A stretch of 64,000 bases of DNA from positions 4,524,501-4,588,500 of the forward strand of contig NZ_AP025732.1 in NCBI RefSeq assembly GCF_023734775.1, given 5' to 3'. A program made the position numbers and the translations under genes. The notes below the pieces were generated by a model that saw only the letters and a list, made by a program, of their open reading frames with translations, was not told the DNA's origin and did no database searches. Below are positions 47,196 to 56,930 of this stretch, piece by piece. The number at the start of each line of letters is the position of its first letter. Position 1 is the stretch's first letter. This DNA comes from Nostoc cf. commune SO-36. Lineage in GTDB: Bacteria; Cyanobacteriota; Cyanobacteriia; Cyanobacteriales; Nostocaceae.

Positions 47196-47924
47196 TTAAT
47201 TAGGTGTATTCGGGGGTTCAGGAGATTCAGAAACTCTAGTCTTTCCTGGCTTGCGGGGTGGAGTGATATTTTCCCGAACAATTGTTGATGCACTATTGCT
47301 AAAGTTAGGAGGAGATTGACGATAGAGCAATTCCATCTCATTTCCTGCCTTCCGAAAAACTTTAACTTGGTTGACAACAAAACTTTGAAATAAGCGGTAA
47401 AATACCAAACTAATGATGGCAACTATTAGCCCAGTTGCAGTACTAATTAAGGATTCACCAATACCAGTAGTCACCCCAGCAGTAGATTCAGTTCCCAAAT
47501 CGCCAATTCTAATTGAGCGTAGAGACTGGATTAAACCTAAAACCGTACCTAACAATCCCAGCAGAGGCGCTAGAGCAATCACGGCTTCTAAAAGTTTTTC
47601 GCCCCGCCGCATCCCCGCTAATTCGTCTTCCGCCGTAGCCTCTAATGCTAGCCGAAAGGTTTCCGCATCACTTTTCGCTAAACGTAGAGGGGCGTAGAGA
47701 AAACGTCCGACAGGCTGATTGCTTGCTTGTCTTGCAATGTCCGCAGCTACTTCCCAATTATCCTGGGCAGCATCCACAACGCGATCGACTATTTGCTTTT
47801 CCTGAGCAAAAATTCGCAACCAGAACCACAAACGCTCGAAAATCACACTCAAAGACAGAATCGACAGAACAAGCAGAGGCCACATTGCTGGCCCGCCTTT
47901 ATAAAACAAATCTAAAATATCCAC
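47196..47924 (-). CDS. exbB: MotA/TolQ/ExbB proton-channel protein
   Basis: 242 residues, the channel subunit that forms a pentamer around ExbD and uses proton flow to energise outer-membrane transport or TonB-like work. Helix 1: [23 protein letters not shown]. Cytoplasmic loop with [21 protein letters not shown]. Helices 2/3: [21 protein letters not shown] and [27 protein letters not shown], containing conserved Thr/Pro. The GTG at 47924 starts after GGAGGAAG. exbD begins 42 bases after the stop, in the same direction, so it is an operon. No tonB gene or TonB-dependent receptor is seen here. Confidence 0.93.
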   Translation of the reverse strand: MDILDLFYKGGPAMWPLLVLSILSLSVIFERLWFWLRIFAQEKQIVDRVVDAAQDNWEVAADIARQASNQPVGRFLYAPLRLAKSDAETFRLALEATAEDELAGMRRGEKLLEAVIALAPLLGLLGTVLGLIQSLRSIRIGDLGTESTAGVTTGIGESLISTATGLIVAIISLVFYRLFQSFVVNQVKVFRKAGNEMELLYRQSPPNFSNSASTIVRENITPPRKPGKTRVSESPEPPNTPN

Positions 47925-48273
47925 TGTTTAAGCTTCCTCCCTCCATGACTAAAGCAAATGTGCTAAGGCATTTTAATTCTAGAGATTAATGCAAAATGAG
48001 GGACTTCCAAAATATAAATTTCTCGCAAACCTAAAAAAGCAGGGCAAGCGTGACGTATTTGGCTAAGATCATGTCCGCTTGATTACTTTTAAGCTCGAAT
48101 AAGCCTACCCCGTGCTTTGTCTCCCCTGTCCGGTTGAAGGCTTTGGGGGTGGAATTTAGGGACTTTTGTCAGAGGTTTAATGATAGACCGATAATTTTTG
48201 GCATACTTTTGCTAGACTTCCTTATAACCTGGAGTTTGATCGCAAGATATTTTCACGTAAAGGAGAGCAAACT

Positions 48274-48921
48274 TTGGCAGCAGTCCGAGTCCGCCAACAT
48301 GTTAATCCACTTGGTAAAAAGTATCAAACACCAGCAAGTCCGCTTGACTGGGAAAAAATTTATGCAAAGCCAAATCAACCACTACATTTAGATATTGGCT
48401 GCGCTAAAGGACTATTTTTGCTGAATATGGCTAAGATAGAACCCAACTGGAATTATTTAGGCTTGGAAATTCGAGAACCGCTAGTGGCGGAGGCAAATAA
48501 GTTAGGTTCTGAGTTAGCTTTGACAAATCTGCATTATTTATTTTGCAATGTAAATAACTCACTGCACTCACTTTTATCTTCCCTCCCTCCAGGAAGTTTA
48601 CAACGCGTTACAATTCAATTCCCCGATCCTTGGTTTAAAACCCGCCATGCTAAACGTCGTGTAGTGCAAGCAGAATTAGTGGCAGACTTAGCTAATTATC
48701 TTGCGGTTGGGGGAGTTGTGTTTCTGCAATCAGATATGGAATTTGTCGCTGTGGAAATGCGCGATCGCTTTGCTGCTAATTCAGCTTTTCAGAAAGTTGG
48801 TACAGAAGAATGGTTGGCTGAAAATCCCCTACCAGTTTCCACAGAAAGGGAAATAGGCACGCAAAAAAAAGGTGAACCTATTTATCGGGCTTTGTTTGAA
48901 AGGGTGAGAAGTACAGAATAG
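48274..48921 (+). CDS. trmB: tRNA (guanine-N7-)-methyltransferase TrmB
   Basis: 215-residue SAM-dependent enzyme that methylates G46 in the variable loop of tRNAs. Motif I LHLDIGCAKGLFLLNMA, then NYLGLEIREPLV, a middle QFPDPWFKTRHAKRRVVQ (substrate motif with PDPW and basic residues) and the C-terminal FLQSDMEFVAVEM and EWLAENPLPVSTEREI. TTG 48274 is the start, with AAGGAGAG 6 bases before; the next in-frame ATG lies well inside the SAM motif. Complete. A small hypothetical frame follows on the other strand. Confidence 0.94.
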   Translation: MAAVRVRQHVNPLGKKYQTPASPLDWEKIYAKPNQPLHLDIGCAKGLFLLNMAKIEPNWNYLGLEIREPLVAEANKLGSELALTNLHYLFCNVNNSLHSLLSSLPPGSLQRVTIQFPDPWFKTRHAKRRVVQAELVADLANYLAVGGVVFLQSDMEFVAVEMRDRFAANSAFQKVGTEEWLAENPLPVSTEREIGTQKKGEPIYRALFERVRSTE

Positions 48922-49028
48922 AGATGTTTATAATATCAACTCTATTTTCAAATTTTGAATTTGAAGTTTTATTGAGCAGCTTTATAAAAATTTGTTAATA
49001 TTACCTAAGTCTTGCTTATTACATTTTA

Positions 49029-49163
49029 TTAAACATTACCTAAGAGTTTTCGTAGTATGAGATACAGCAAACTAGGGGGTAATAAATCTTTATATTGAGT
49101 TGCTTGGTATTTGGACTTTAAAGCAGCAAAGTGTTCTAAGCAATTTTGAGACTCTTTATCCAT
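49029..49163 (-). CDS. Possible 44-residue small protein
   Basis: Open frame from ATG 49163 to TAA 49029: MDKESQNCLEHFAALKSKYQ, then ATQYKDLLPPSLLYLILRKL, LGNV. The first half is charged and helical, the second half hydrophobic and basic, like a small amphipathic or membrane-associated protein. No clear ribosome binding site. It lies in the 48922-49291 gap after trmB. The reading is protein-like, but too short to be sure. Confidence 0.3.
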   Translation of the reverse strand: MDKESQNCLEHFAALKSKYQATQYKDLLPPSLLYLILRKLLGNV

Positions 49164-49291
49164 ATTGATAGTAGATGCGATCGCACGTAGTTAAATGTGT
49201 TATCCGCTACCATAGCAATACAGATAAAAAAGGGCGAGTCAGACACCCACCCCCGAAGCATAAATATTTTCTGAAAGTCAAAGTAGAATTC

Positions 49292-50380
49292 CTACAACAC
49301 CTTACACTGTGCATGATGCCGTAACAAATGGTCACACAATACCAGCGCCACCATCGCCTCAACCATTGGAACTGCACGCGGTAACACACAAGGATCGTGT
49401 CGTCCTTTCGCAGCCAATAGAGTTTCTTCACCTTCACGAGTTACTGTCTTTTGCTCTTTTCTAATTGTCGCCGTCGGCTTAAATGCAACTCGTAAAATGA
49501 TATTTTCCCCGTTAGAAATTCCCCCTTGAATACCACCAGAACGGTTAGTTACAGTGCGAATTTCACCATTTTCATCAATATAATATTCGTCGTTATGCTC
49601 AATTCCCGTTAACAACGTCCCGCCAAAACCGGAACCGATTTCAAAGCCTTTGCTAGCAGGAAGAGACATCACACCCTTAGCGATATCAGCTTCCAATTTA
49701 TCAAATACTGGCTCGCCCAAACCTTTCGGTACGTTACGCGCTACACATTCTACGACACCGCCGATAGAATCACCAAGTCTCCCAACTTGCTCAATTAATT
49801 CAATCATGCGATCGCTACATTCAGCATCGGGACAGCGAACGATGTTGCTTTCCACTTGTTCTAAGGTGACAGTATTTGGATCGACTACACCTTCCAAGTC
49901 CTTAATGCGCTTGACGTAACCAATAACTTCAACATTGGCAACTTGACGGAGAATTTTTTTAGCGATCGCACCTGCTGCTACTCTGCCAATTGTCTCACGT
50001 GCTGACGACCTACCCCCGCCTTGCCAATTACGAATGCCATATTTTGCATCATAAGTTGCATCCGCATGAGAAGGGCGATACTTCTCGGCCATCTCGTCGT
50101 AATCTTGCGAACGAGCATCTTTGTTGCGTACCAAAATCGCTATAGGCGTTCCTAATGTTTTGCCTTCAAATACCCCTGATAAAATCTCGCAGGTATCTGC
50201 TTCTTTGCGAGGGGTAGTAATTTTGCTTTGTCCCGGACGCCTTCTATCTAATTCTACTTGAATTTCTTCGGCCGAAATTTCTAGTTGTGGAGGACAACCA
50301 TCAATCACAACCCCCACACCGCCGCCGTGAGATTCACCAAAAGTAGTGATGCGAAATAGATGACCAAAAGTGTTGCCCAT
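49292..50380 (-). CDS. aroC: Chorismate synthase
   Basis: 362-residue flavin-dependent enzyme, last step of the shikimate pathway (EPSP to chorismate). Motifs: [20 protein letters not shown] at the N-terminus, [43 protein letters not shown] (as the two parts RPSHADATY and [10 protein letters not shown]), [14 protein letters not shown], and [14 protein letters not shown]. The C-terminus has [18 protein letters not shown]. Complete and of normal length. It is downstream of psbA on the same strand, with the psbA terminator between. ATG 50380. Confidence 0.98.
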   Translation of the reverse strand: MGNTFGHLFRITTFGESHGGGVGVVIDGCPPQLEISAEEIQVELDRRRPGQSKITTPRKEADTCEILSGVFEGKTLGTPIAILVRNKDARSQDYDEMAEKYRPSHADATYDAKYGIRNWQGGGRSSARETIGRVAAGAIAKKILRQVANVEVIGYVKRIKDLEGVVDPNTVTLEQVESNIVRCPDAECSDRMIELIEQVGRLGDSIGGVVECVARNVPKGLGEPVFDKLEADIAKGVMSLPASKGFEIGSGFGGTLLTGIEHNDEYYIDENGEIRTVTNRSGGIQGGISNGENIILRVAFKPTATIRKEQKTVTREGEETLLAAKGRHDPCVLPRAVPMVEAMVALVLCDHLLRHHAQCKVL

Positions 50381-50503
50381 GATCTTAAAGAAAAAGGATT
50401 AGGCTTATGTATTTTACCTAGAGTTTGTGCAAAAGTTTATTTTTGTGCTTGTTCTGGCACTTGGACTGTATGACGTTAACCAATCTTTTACCTAGTACAA
50501 ATA

Positions 50504-50539
50504 GAGAAAGCGCCCTCCGTTGCGAGAGGGCGCTTTCTC
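50504..50539 (-). terminator. psbA terminator
   Basis: GAGAAAGCGCCCTC at 50504-50517 pairs perfectly with GAGGGCGCTTTCTC at 50526-50539 (14 bp, 8-base loop), 20 bases after the psbA stop. Confidence 0.85.
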
Positions 50540-50559
50540 ATTTAGCTAAGACTTGAGAA

Positions 50560-51642
50560 TTAACCGTTGATAGCAGGAGCGGTTAGAGCCACAGGAGCAA
50601 AGTCACCAGCAGCCAAATCAAGAGGGAAGTTGTGAGCGTTGCGCTCGTGCATTACTTCCATACCCAGGTTAGCGCGGTTGATTACGTCTGCCCAAGTTGC
50701 AATCACACGACCTTCAGAGTCAATGATTGATTGGTTGAAGTTGAAACCGTTCAAGTTGAACGCCATTGTGCTTACACCCAAGGCGGTGAACCAGATGCCG
50801 ATTACAGGCCATGCTGCTAAGAAGAAGTGCAGTGAACGGCTGTTGTTGAATGAAGCGTATTGGAAGATGAGACGACCGAAGTAACCGTGGGCGGCAACGA
50901 TGTTGTATGTTTCTTCTTCTTGACCGAATTTGTAACCGTAGTTTTGAGATTCGGTTTCGGTTGTTTCACGAACCAAGGAGGAAGTTACCAAAGAACCGTG
51001 CATTGCAGAGAACAAGGAACCACCGAATACACCAGCTACGCCAAGTTGGTGGAAGGGGTGCATCAAGATGTTGTGTTCTGCTTGGAACACGATCATGAAG
51101 TTGAAGGTTCCAGAAATACCCAAAGGCATACCATCTGAGAATGATCCTTGTCCGATGGGGTATACCAAGAAGACTGCACTTGCTGCTGCTACTGGAGCAG
51201 AATAAGCTATAGCAATCCAAGGACGCATACCTAAGCGGTAAGATAGTTCCCATTCACGACCTAAGTAGCAGAATACGCCAATCAGGAAGTGGAAAATTAC
51301 CAATTGGTAAGGGCCACCGTTGTACAACCACTCGTCTAAGGATGCTGCTTCCCAAATTGGGTAGAAGTGCAAGCCGATTGCGTTGGAGGAAGGAACAACT
51401 GCACCGGAGATGATGTTGTTTCCATAGATTAATGAACCTGCAACTGGTTCACGGATACCATCGATGTCTACTGGAGGAGCAGCGATGAAGGCGATTACGA
51501 AGCAGGCGGTAGCGGCTAGCAGGGTTGGAATCATGACTACGCCGAACCAACCGATGTAAATGCGGTTGTTGGTGCTGGTGATCCAATTGCAGAACCGCTC
51601 CCATACGTTGGCGCTTTCGCGACGTTGAATGGTTGCTGTCAT
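50560..51642 (-). CDS. psbA: Photosystem II D1 protein, Glu130 (high-light) form
   Basis: 360-residue reaction-centre subunit with five membrane helices that binds P680 chlorophylls, pheophytin, QB and the Mn cluster. Tyr161 (YZ) lies in FLVYPIGQG, His190 in [10 protein letters not shown], and His198 in HPFHQL. Residue 130 is Glu (CYLGREWE), the D1:2-type residue associated with high light in cyanobacteria, rather than Gln. The C-terminal extension [16 protein letters not shown] after Ala344 is removed by CtpA. Other psbA copies are usual in Nostoc; only this one is here. The promoter and hairpin leader are separate entries. Confidence 0.99.
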   Translation of the reverse strand: MTATIQRRESANVWERFCNWITSTNNRIYIGWFGVVMIPTLLAATACFVIAFIAAPPVDIDGIREPVAGSLIYGNNIISGAVVPSSNAIGLHFYPIWEAASLDEWLYNGGPYQLVIFHFLIGVFCYLGREWELSYRLGMRPWIAIAYSAPVAAASAVFLVYPIGQGSFSDGMPLGISGTFNFMIVFQAEHNILMHPFHQLGVAGVFGGSLFSAMHGSLVTSSLVRETTETESQNYGYKFGQEEETYNIVAAHGYFGRLIFQYASFNNSRSLHFFLAAWPVIGIWFTALGVSTMAFNLNGFNFNQSIIDSEGRVIATWADVINRANLGMEVMHERNAHNFPLDLAAGDFAPVALTAPAING

Positions 51643-51675
51643 TGTTTTATAAGTGCAATTATTTGTGGATGAATT

Positions 51676-51693
51676 AGGTAGGTTTGACTACCT
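51676..51693 (-). promoter_or_regulatory. Hairpin in the psbA leader
   Basis: AGGTAG at 51676-51681 and CTACCT at 51688-51693 pair around six bases just downstream of the likely -10. It may affect psbA mRNA stability. Confidence 0.5.
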
Positions 51694-51700
51694 GTTACAC

Positions 51701-51729
51701 ATCTTAAATAATTTATTGCGTTTTGTAAA
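51701..51729 (-). promoter_or_regulatory. psbA promoter, -35/-10
   Basis: On the minus strand TTTACA (51729-51724) and TAAGAT (51706-51701) are separated by exactly 17 bases, a good sigma-70-type promoter about 60 bases upstream of psbA ATG 51642. Transcription should start near 51694. Confidence 0.75.
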
Positions 51730-51776
51730 GTACTTTCAGAAAAAAGTTTTCTCTTGGGATTTACGCACCCACAGAA

Positions 51777-51803
51777 AATCCCCAATTTATTGAAAAAGGG
51801 GAC
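51777..51803 (-). terminator. Terminator of the gene upstream of psbA
   Basis: ATCCCC at 51778-51783 and GGGGAC at 51798-51803 form a short stem around an A/T-rich loop, followed on the minus strand by TTTTC. A plausible terminator for the membrane-protein gene at 51906. Confidence 0.5.
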
Positions 51804-51905
51804 TTTGGATGATACGATTTTTGATTTTAAATTTTAGATTTTGGATTAGACATTTCCAAAATCCTTAACGTAGGGGTGCGAAGCCCCTAAGCCCTAGTCT
51901 CCAGT

Positions 51906-52580
51906 TTAATTCGCCACTGGCTGGTTGGATATGGACTCTACACCCACTTCTTGTAAAGGTGGACGCACAGATAAATAAATCAATGGACCAAATAGCGGTA
52001 TCAAGGCTATTAACCAGAAAAACTGCGAATTTTTCCAACCGCGACGCGCCATATCATCTCCCAGCAATGCGGGAAAGAGTAGGGAAAGTAGACAAAAATC
52101 TAAACTCATTACATGGATAAAGCGGTTAGTTTGCCACTCTTGGACAAAACTGCCCCAATCTCCTCCTTTTAAACCGTAAGCAACTAGAATAACTGTGCCT
52201 ACTATCAATACAAAACCAGTAACACGAGAATCTAGCAGCTTAAGCAAGATATTCTTTTTACCAACAAACTCATTATTTGGTTCTCTAAGGGCTAAGTAGG
52301 GTAACAAGGCAAAAGCACCAACTGCGAAAGAAGGGATCGCAAACAGCCAAGCAGGTATTTTTTGCCCTCTACCATCAATAAACAATACTCCGCTGTAAAT
52401 TAGAGGCCAGATGCCCATGATGTTGAATAGTGCTATGACTAATGGTTTAATGCCCTCCCACTGCCCAAGAGAAAGGTTTTTAATTAACTCCAATGTACCG
52501 GGTTGCTCAGGAGGCGCAAGGAAAAAAGCATAGACAACCAATCCCAGCCACAGCAAGCCAAAGGCAATTTTTCTAACCAT
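51906..52580 (-). CDS. Conserved cyanobacterial membrane protein (DUF2834-like)
   Basis: 224 residues with about six membrane helices: KIAFGLLWLGLVVYAFFLAPP, PLVIALFNIMGIWPLIYSGVLF, PAWLFAIPSFAVGAFALLPYLAL, VTGFVLIVGTVILVAYGL, HVMSLDFCLLSLLFPALLG, and FFWLIALIPLFGPLIYLSVR. The GIWPLIYSG...RPP pattern is shared with plant/cyanobacterial proteins of the photosynthetic lineage, possibly plastid-targeted in plants. Function unknown. It may be cotranscribed with nothing: psbA downstream has its own promoter and hrcA lies upstream. Confidence 0.75.
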   Translation of the reverse strand: MVRKIAFGLLWLGLVVYAFFLAPPEQPGTLELIKNLSLGQWEGIKPLVIALFNIMGIWPLIYSGVLFIDGRGQKIPAWLFAIPSFAVGAFALLPYLALREPNNEFVGKKNILLKLLDSRVTGFVLIVGTVILVAYGLKGGDWGSFVQEWQTNRFIHVMSLDFCLLSLLFPALLGDDMARRGWKNSQFFWLIALIPLFGPLIYLSVRPPLQEVGVESISNQPVAN

Positions 52581-52703
52581 GAAAGATTTACGTAGTTTTA
52601 ATTATTAATTTTGCCGCTACAAATTGGGCTATTTGCTTGCTATTATATTGTTGATTCGCTTAGACTCCGTAGCGGCTTTTCCCTAAATATCATCTCATAC
52701 GAT

Positions 52704-53813
52704 TTAAGGATTGAAGTAGCTGAAAGCTTCCGAGAGATAATCAGCAGCAGATGCTACTACTGCGATCGCACTTTCATAATCTAGGCGCGTTGGCCCCAAA
52801 ACTCCCACACTTCCTACGGGTATCGAACCTCGGCGATAGTTGGAAGAAATTAAGGTGCAGGTGCGTATCGGTTCTAATGGGTTTTCTGCGCCAATGCGAA
52901 CCGTTACCTTTGGTTTAGCACCATCTTCTGGTTCTGGCTCCTCAAATATTAATCGCCACAGTTGGTCTTGTTCTTCTTCCAGCAGGTGGATAATCGTTTG
53001 TACTTGCTGTAACTGGGAAAATTCTGGTTGGCGCAAAACTTCTGACACACCCCGAACCATAATTTGGGTTGCAGTCGGCGCAAGAGTTCGACGAGTCAAT
53101 TCCGCAACTGAGTTTTTCAAGAATTCCCCGTAACGTTGGAACTCCTGATCTAGTTCGCTCCAGTTGAGGTAGGCTAATTCCGACAGACTTCGCCCCCGCA
53201 AGTGGCTATTCAAAAAGTTAGAAACAATCTGTACCTCGCGATCGATTACCTCTGAATCGCGTTGTGTTTCTTCTGGTGTTGGCGATAAATCCATCAATTT
53301 AGAATGTGTCTCGTAACCATCAGTTACGACAATCAGCATGATCCGCCCGGCTTCAATTTGCACTAATTGCAGATGTCGCAATAGCGCTGTAGTCGTTTGC
53401 GGCATGGTGATCAAGCTAATGCAACCACTTAAGGTTGCTAAAATTTGTGCGGCTCCTTGCAGTAGGGTTTCTAAACTGCGGTCTTCCCACTGGAGATGCT
53501 TTTGCAGCGCTACCTCTACTTCTCGCCCTAAAGTTTCTGTTCGCGTAGCGTCTCGCAGAGAAGGTGTAATTAGTTGGTCAACATAAATGCGATAGCCTGA
53601 ATCTGAAGGTACGCGTCCAGCAGAAGCGTGTGGTTGATAAAGTAATCCAGACTTTTCTAAAACACCCATCACATTGCGAATTGTCGCCGAGCTTACACCC
53701 AGGTCGTACTCTTCGACTAAAGCCTTTGAACCAACAGGCTCTGCTGTCGCAATGTAGTGGCGTACCGTTGCCCAAAGTATATGCTGTTGTCGATTTGTTA
53801 ACTGAACTTCCAT
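52704..53813 (-). CDS. hrcA: Heat-inducible transcriptional repressor HrcA
   Basis: 369 residues from [13 protein letters not shown]. The N-terminal winged helix has [40 protein letters not shown] (read as consecutive parts) and the wing [18 protein letters not shown]. The IDD and dimerisation parts follow, ending in [35 protein letters not shown]. HrcA binds CIRCE (TTAGCACTC-N9-GAGTGCTAA) to repress groEL; no CIRCE is visible near its own gene. ATG 53813 preferred over 53837. Part of the coding sequence (ATRTETLG) contains the repeat GAGACGCTACGCGAACA also seen in intergenic repeats. Confidence 0.95.
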   Translation of the reverse strand: MEVQLTNRQQHILWATVRHYIATAEPVGSKALVEEYDLGVSSATIRNVMGVLEKSGLLYQPHASAGRVPSDSGYRIYVDQLITPSLRDATRTETLGREVEVALQKHLQWEDRSLETLLQGAAQILATLSGCISLITMPQTTTALLRHLQLVQIEAGRIMLIVVTDGYETHSKLMDLSPTPEETQRDSEVIDREVQIVSNFLNSHLRGRSLSELAYLNWSELDQEFQRYGEFLKNSVAELTRRTLAPTATQIMVRGVSEVLRQPEFSQLQQVQTIIHLLEEEQDQLWRLIFEEPEPEDGAKPKVTVRIGAENPLEPIRTCTLISSNYRRGSIPVGSVGVLGPTRLDYESAIAVVASAADYLSEAFSYFNP

Positions 53814-54236
53814 TATGGTATGTTTTGCTGAAGGCAAATTTTAATCAAACTCTGAAAAAATTTGTGTGTTTAATCGAAAACAGAAAATATTAATAATTTA
53901 TTAAGATAGCAAATTATATAACTATATAATGATAAGTATTCTTAAAGCTCATATACATACAGCATTTTTTAAGAGTAAGGTTGAAATAGTAGCTAAAGCT
54001 TTTTGCAAAAACTGCTAGTTATAATGTATCCTTACCATGCTCTTTTATAACCGTACTTTTGCATAAATTTGCAATTACAACAGTATTATTAGATACGTAT
54101 TTTTTGGCAATGGCTAATGCTGAACTATAGTTTGGCCTAGTCAAAAATTTTTGTGCAGATGTACCTTATGCCCAAATCTACAGCTTTCCGGCAAGCCTCT
54201 AAAGTGATGAACTTCTGCTTTTAGCATAGCAAATGC
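53814..54236. other. AT-rich gap between hrcA and the rhodanese gene
   Basis: No gene recognised; the hrcA promoter must be here. The minus-strand frame at 54141-54413 overlaps the rhodanese gene in another frame and is rejected. Confidence 0.5.
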
Positions 54237-54261
54237 CAGATGGAAGGGTAAGTTCCATCTG
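54237..54261 (-). terminator. Terminator of the rhodanese gene
   Basis: CAGATGGAA at 54237-54245 and TTCCATCTG at 54253-54261 form a perfect 9 bp stem, 20 bases after the rhodanese stop. Confidence 0.7.
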
Positions 54262-54280
54262 AGTGATGTATCTGAAAAAG

Positions 54281-54613
54281 CTAATATTGGGGAATTGAAG
54301 GGTCTACCAGTAGGGAATAAGCAGCAATACCACCCGAAATATTTTGCACATTTGTAAATCCTTGAGCCATCAACCACTGGCACATCTGGGCAGAACGGAT
54401 GCCGTGGTGGCATAGCACAAGTGTTTCAGCTTGGGGATTGAAGAGGGTAGGTACTTGATCTCCCCATTCGACAAATTGACTTAAAGGTAGGTTGACAAAG
54501 CCCTCAATGCTAGCGATCTCCAATTCTTGTGGTTCACGCACATCTACTAGCTGAATACTTGGATCACTAGAAGAAAGACGTTGCGCCAGTTCTTCTACAC
54601 TAATTTGATTCAT
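54281..54613 (-). CDS. Rhodanese-like sulfurtransferase
   Basis: 110-residue single-domain rhodanese. The active-site loop CHHGIRSAQMCQWL contains catalytic Cys (LVLCHHG), and LVDVREPQELEIASIEGFVNLPLSQF is the start of the fold; GFTNVQNISGGIAAY the end. The loop CHHGIRS is like GlpE/PspE proteins, which transfer sulfane sulfur to thiol acceptors. Length normal; cytosolic. It is alone, on the minus strand. The start is ATG 54613. Confidence 0.92.
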   Translation of the reverse strand: MNQISVEELAQRLSSSDPSIQLVDVREPQELEIASIEGFVNLPLSQFVEWGDQVPTLFNPQAETLVLCHHGIRSAQMCQWLMAQGFTNVQNISGGIAAYSLLVDPSIPQY

Positions 54614-54808
54614 GAGTTCCCTGTCATGAGGTTTTCGTAAACAGTCCTAATACTGTTTATGGTGACAGAAAATTTCTGCCTTGACATCAGCATCCATTCT
54701 CAAGGGGTTGATTAATTCTGCTAGAGAGGCAGTCCAGTAGAAGTAGTTGACAAAAAGTACAGTTTTTGCGGAGGCTGATTTATAGATTCTTGGCGTTAGA
54801 AAACTTTT

Positions 54809-54871
54809 AGGAATCACTGGCGCTCAACCAGGAGTATTGAAGTGGTAGTATGTTCAGGAATACCTGGCGCT
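54809..54871. repeat. AGGAAT..CTGGCGCT direct repeat
   Basis: AGGAATCACTGGCGCT at 54809-54824 recurs as AGGAATACCTGGCGCT at 54856-54871, upstream of the flavoprotein gene. A shorter CTTGGCGTTAG lies at 54788. Could be regulator sites or chance duplication. Confidence 0.4.
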
Positions 54872-54893
54872 AGATTACCAACAGAATTGTATA

Positions 54894-55478
54894 ATGTCTC
54901 TTGCTCCTTGGCGAAGTGCGATCGCTCATGCGCTCCATCGCAACCGCAGCCTTGTTTATGCCCGTTATCTGCAACTAGCAACGCTACAAGCGAATGGTCG
55001 TCCCGCTAATCGTACCCTAGTCTTTCGCGGCTTTCTGGAAGATACAAACCAGCTAAAATTTATCACTGATAACCGTAGTGCTAAAGCTGACCAGATACAG
55101 CAACAACCTTGGGCAGAAGTTTGCTGGTACTTTCCCAATACACGAGAACAATTCCGCATCGCTGGATATTTGACCCTAATCAGCAGCGATGATTCTCACC
55201 AGAATTTACAGCCAGCCCGGATCGCAATGTGGCAAGAATTAAGTGATGCAGCGCGTTTACAGTTTGGTTGGCCTTATCCTGGTAAACCCAGAATCCAAGA
55301 AGCAGGAGCCTTTGAGCCATCACCGCCCAATCCTGTTGAGCCACTCCCTAATTTTTGTCTCCTGCTACTCGATCCAGTGCAAGTAGACCATTTAGAATTA
55401 CGCGGCGAACCACAAAATCGATGGCTTTACCACCGTAATCAGCAGCAAGAGTGGTCTAGCGAAGCGATTAATCCGTGA
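54894..55478 (+). CDS. Alr4036-family FMN-binding (pyridoxamine oxidase-like) protein
   Basis: 194 residues matching the Pyridox_oxase_2/Alr4036 family: APWRSAIAHALHRNRSLVYARYLQLATLQANGRPANRTLVFRGF (in parts), FITDNRSAKADQIQQQPWAEVCWYFPNTREQFRIAGYLTL, and a C-terminal LLLLDPVQVDHLELRG...RWLYHR segment. The fold binds FMN and resembles PdxH, but the substrate is not firmly known; it is not the main B6 oxidase. ATG 54894 is used. Not in an operon. The next gene, cysE, converges. Confidence 0.88.
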   Translation: MSLAPWRSAIAHALHRNRSLVYARYLQLATLQANGRPANRTLVFRGFLEDTNQLKFITDNRSAKADQIQQQPWAEVCWYFPNTREQFRIAGYLTLISSDDSHQNLQPARIAMWQELSDAARLQFGWPYPGKPRIQEAGAFEPSPPNPVEPLPNFCLLLLDPVQVDHLELRGEPQNRWLYHRNQQQEWSSEAINP

Positions 55479-55523
55479 TTTAGTCAAGAGTCAAAAGATT
55501 GACCCTTAACCTTTGACTTTTAA

Positions 55524-56285
55524 CTAAATGCCAGCACCATCTAGAAATTGCTGGATAGTCTTATCTTTGAGGTTGCACCAGCGAGGATCGTGGGTTGGCT
55601 CATCCTCTTTGGTGGCTAAACAACCCACTAAAACAGGAGTTTTTTCTGAAGAATTGCGCTGAAGAGTTTGTATTTGTTCTTCCAACGCCTCAATTCGGTC
55701 TACTAAAGCACGAATTACTTGAGCTTCTGAATCTGGTAAGTTATTGTGTTCAAGAGGTGAAACCCGAACTCCAGAACGATACATAATGCGCCCAGGCACA
55801 CCTACCACAGTACAGTCTGAAGGTACATCCCTGAGAACAACAGAACCTGCACCAATACGGACATTATTGCCAATTTGGATATTGCCCAATACCTTCGCTC
55901 CAGCCCCGACTACGACGTTTTCACCCACAGTTGGATGGCGCTTGCCACATTCTTTACCAGTCCCCCCAAGGGTGACACCTTGATAAATTAGGGCATAGTC
56001 TCCCACGATCGCAGTTTCACCAATTACTACACCCATGCCGTGGTCAATAAACACACTTTTCCCAATGACTGCACCAGGGTGGATTTCAATTCCAGTCAAA
56101 AACCGAGCCAAGTGAGAAATCAGCCGGGGAATGAAGGGAAGACCAAGAGCATACAGCCAGTGAGCCAGCCTATGGAATAGCAGGGCTTGCAAACCAGGGT
56201 AACAAAATAAAACTTCCAACCAGTTACGGGCAGCTGGGTCACGTTCAAATATGATACGAAAGTCAGCACGCAGTATAGATAGCAC
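55524..56285 (-). CDS. cysE: Serine O-acetyltransferase
   Basis: 253 residues; makes O-acetylserine for cysteine synthesis. It has the N-terminal helical domain ([22 protein letters not shown]), then the left-handed beta helix with hexapeptides ([59 protein letters not shown], in consecutive parts) and catalytic His in [10 protein letters not shown] and KRHPTVG. The C-terminal tail is longer than usual (coiled segment [20 protein letters not shown], then [14 protein letters not shown]). The GTG at 56285 is the start. The tail is typical of cyanobacterial forms. Confidence 0.95.
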   Translation of the reverse strand: MLSILRADFRIIFERDPAARNWLEVLFCYPGLQALLFHRLAHWLYALGLPFIPRLISHLARFLTGIEIHPGAVIGKSVFIDHGMGVVIGETAIVGDYALIYQGVTLGGTGKECGKRHPTVGENVVVGAGAKVLGNIQIGNNVRIGAGSVVLRDVPSDCTVVGVPGRIMYRSGVRVSPLEHNNLPDSEAQVIRALVDRIEALEEQIQTLQRNSSEKTPVLVGCLATKEDEPTHDPRWCNLKDKTIQQFLDGAGI

Positions 56286-56360
56286 GAGATAGCACCCTCG
56301 GAAAGCACAACAAGCTACTCTCCCATATTATCCTCTCAGGTGTTACACCTAAAAATTGGG

Positions 56361-56440
56361 AATGGGGCATTGGGCATTAATAAAGAGGCAGAGGGGAAAA
56401 TTCTTCTCTTTTGCTTCTTCCCCAGCCCTCAGTCATCATC
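56361..56440. repeat. GGGCATTGGGCATT tract
   Basis: GGAATGGGGCATTGGGCATT and CTTCTTCCCCAGCCCTCAG between cysE and the secreted protein gene; same family as near 41062. Confidence 0.5.
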
Positions 56441-56930
56441 ACTGCTGCTCAACTTTTAGAGTATAGTCGTGCTTCACTCCATTATTAAATGTACCTACCC
56501 AAATTTTATAAGTGCCAGGTTTCCAGTTGCGATCGCTAACGCTAGCATCTTTACTTTTGCCAGTGTCATCGCCGCAACGAATTGTATTTTGATCTGGGCC
56601 TTGAATTAGCAAAGTTGTATCGTTATTGTTGCTATCAACTTGGATTGTTAACTGGGAAAAGTCATTTTCCAAAACCATGATGTGATCTGGAGTAGGATCG
56701 GCAAAACCAATACAGGCTTTTTGATCGCGATCGCGGTTACTTATGGCAGACAATGAGTAAGAACCACCTGTGGAACCCTGCATTGTTCCTTGTGCTTGAT
56801 CAAAGTTTGTTGATAAATTGAAAGTGCCAAAATTTGCTGTCTCTGCTATTACAGGGGTAGCTGTAATGGCGACAAGTATAACCAACAGACAACTGCCGCG
56901 AAACTGAAGTCGGGGGCAACAGTATTTCAT
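56439..56930 (-). CDS. Secreted hypothetical protein with C-terminal PPC-like domain
   Basis: 163 residues with a signal peptide (SCLLVILVAITATPVIAE, cleavage after ALA-type site about residue 29). The mature domain FNLSTNFDQAQGTMQGSTGG...YSLSAI, CIGFADPTPDHIMVLENDF, NDTTLLIQGPDQNTIRCGDD and GTYKIWVGTFNNGVKHDYTLKVE resembles the pre-peptidase C-terminal (PPC) beta fold, with two Cys likely bridged. No protease is attached. It is probably a periplasmic or surface protein of unknown role. A GGGCATTGGGCATT repeat lies downstream near 56365. Confidence 0.7.
   Translation of the reverse strand: MKYCCPRLQFRGSCLLVILVAITATPVIAETANFGTFNLSTNFDQAQGTMQGSTGGSYSLSAISNRDRDQKACIGFADPTPDHIMVLENDFSQLTIQVDSNNNDTTLLIQGPDQNTIRCGDDTGKSKDASVSDRNWKPGTYKIWVGTFNNGVKHDYTLKVEQQ

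Noticed and set aside
50639..51138. Plus-strand frames opposite psbA
   Set aside because: They are antisense shadows of strongly conserved D1 codons.
53814..54236. CIRCE element near hrcA
   Set aside because: No TTAGCACTC-N9-GAGTGCTAA inverted repeat is visible in this gap.
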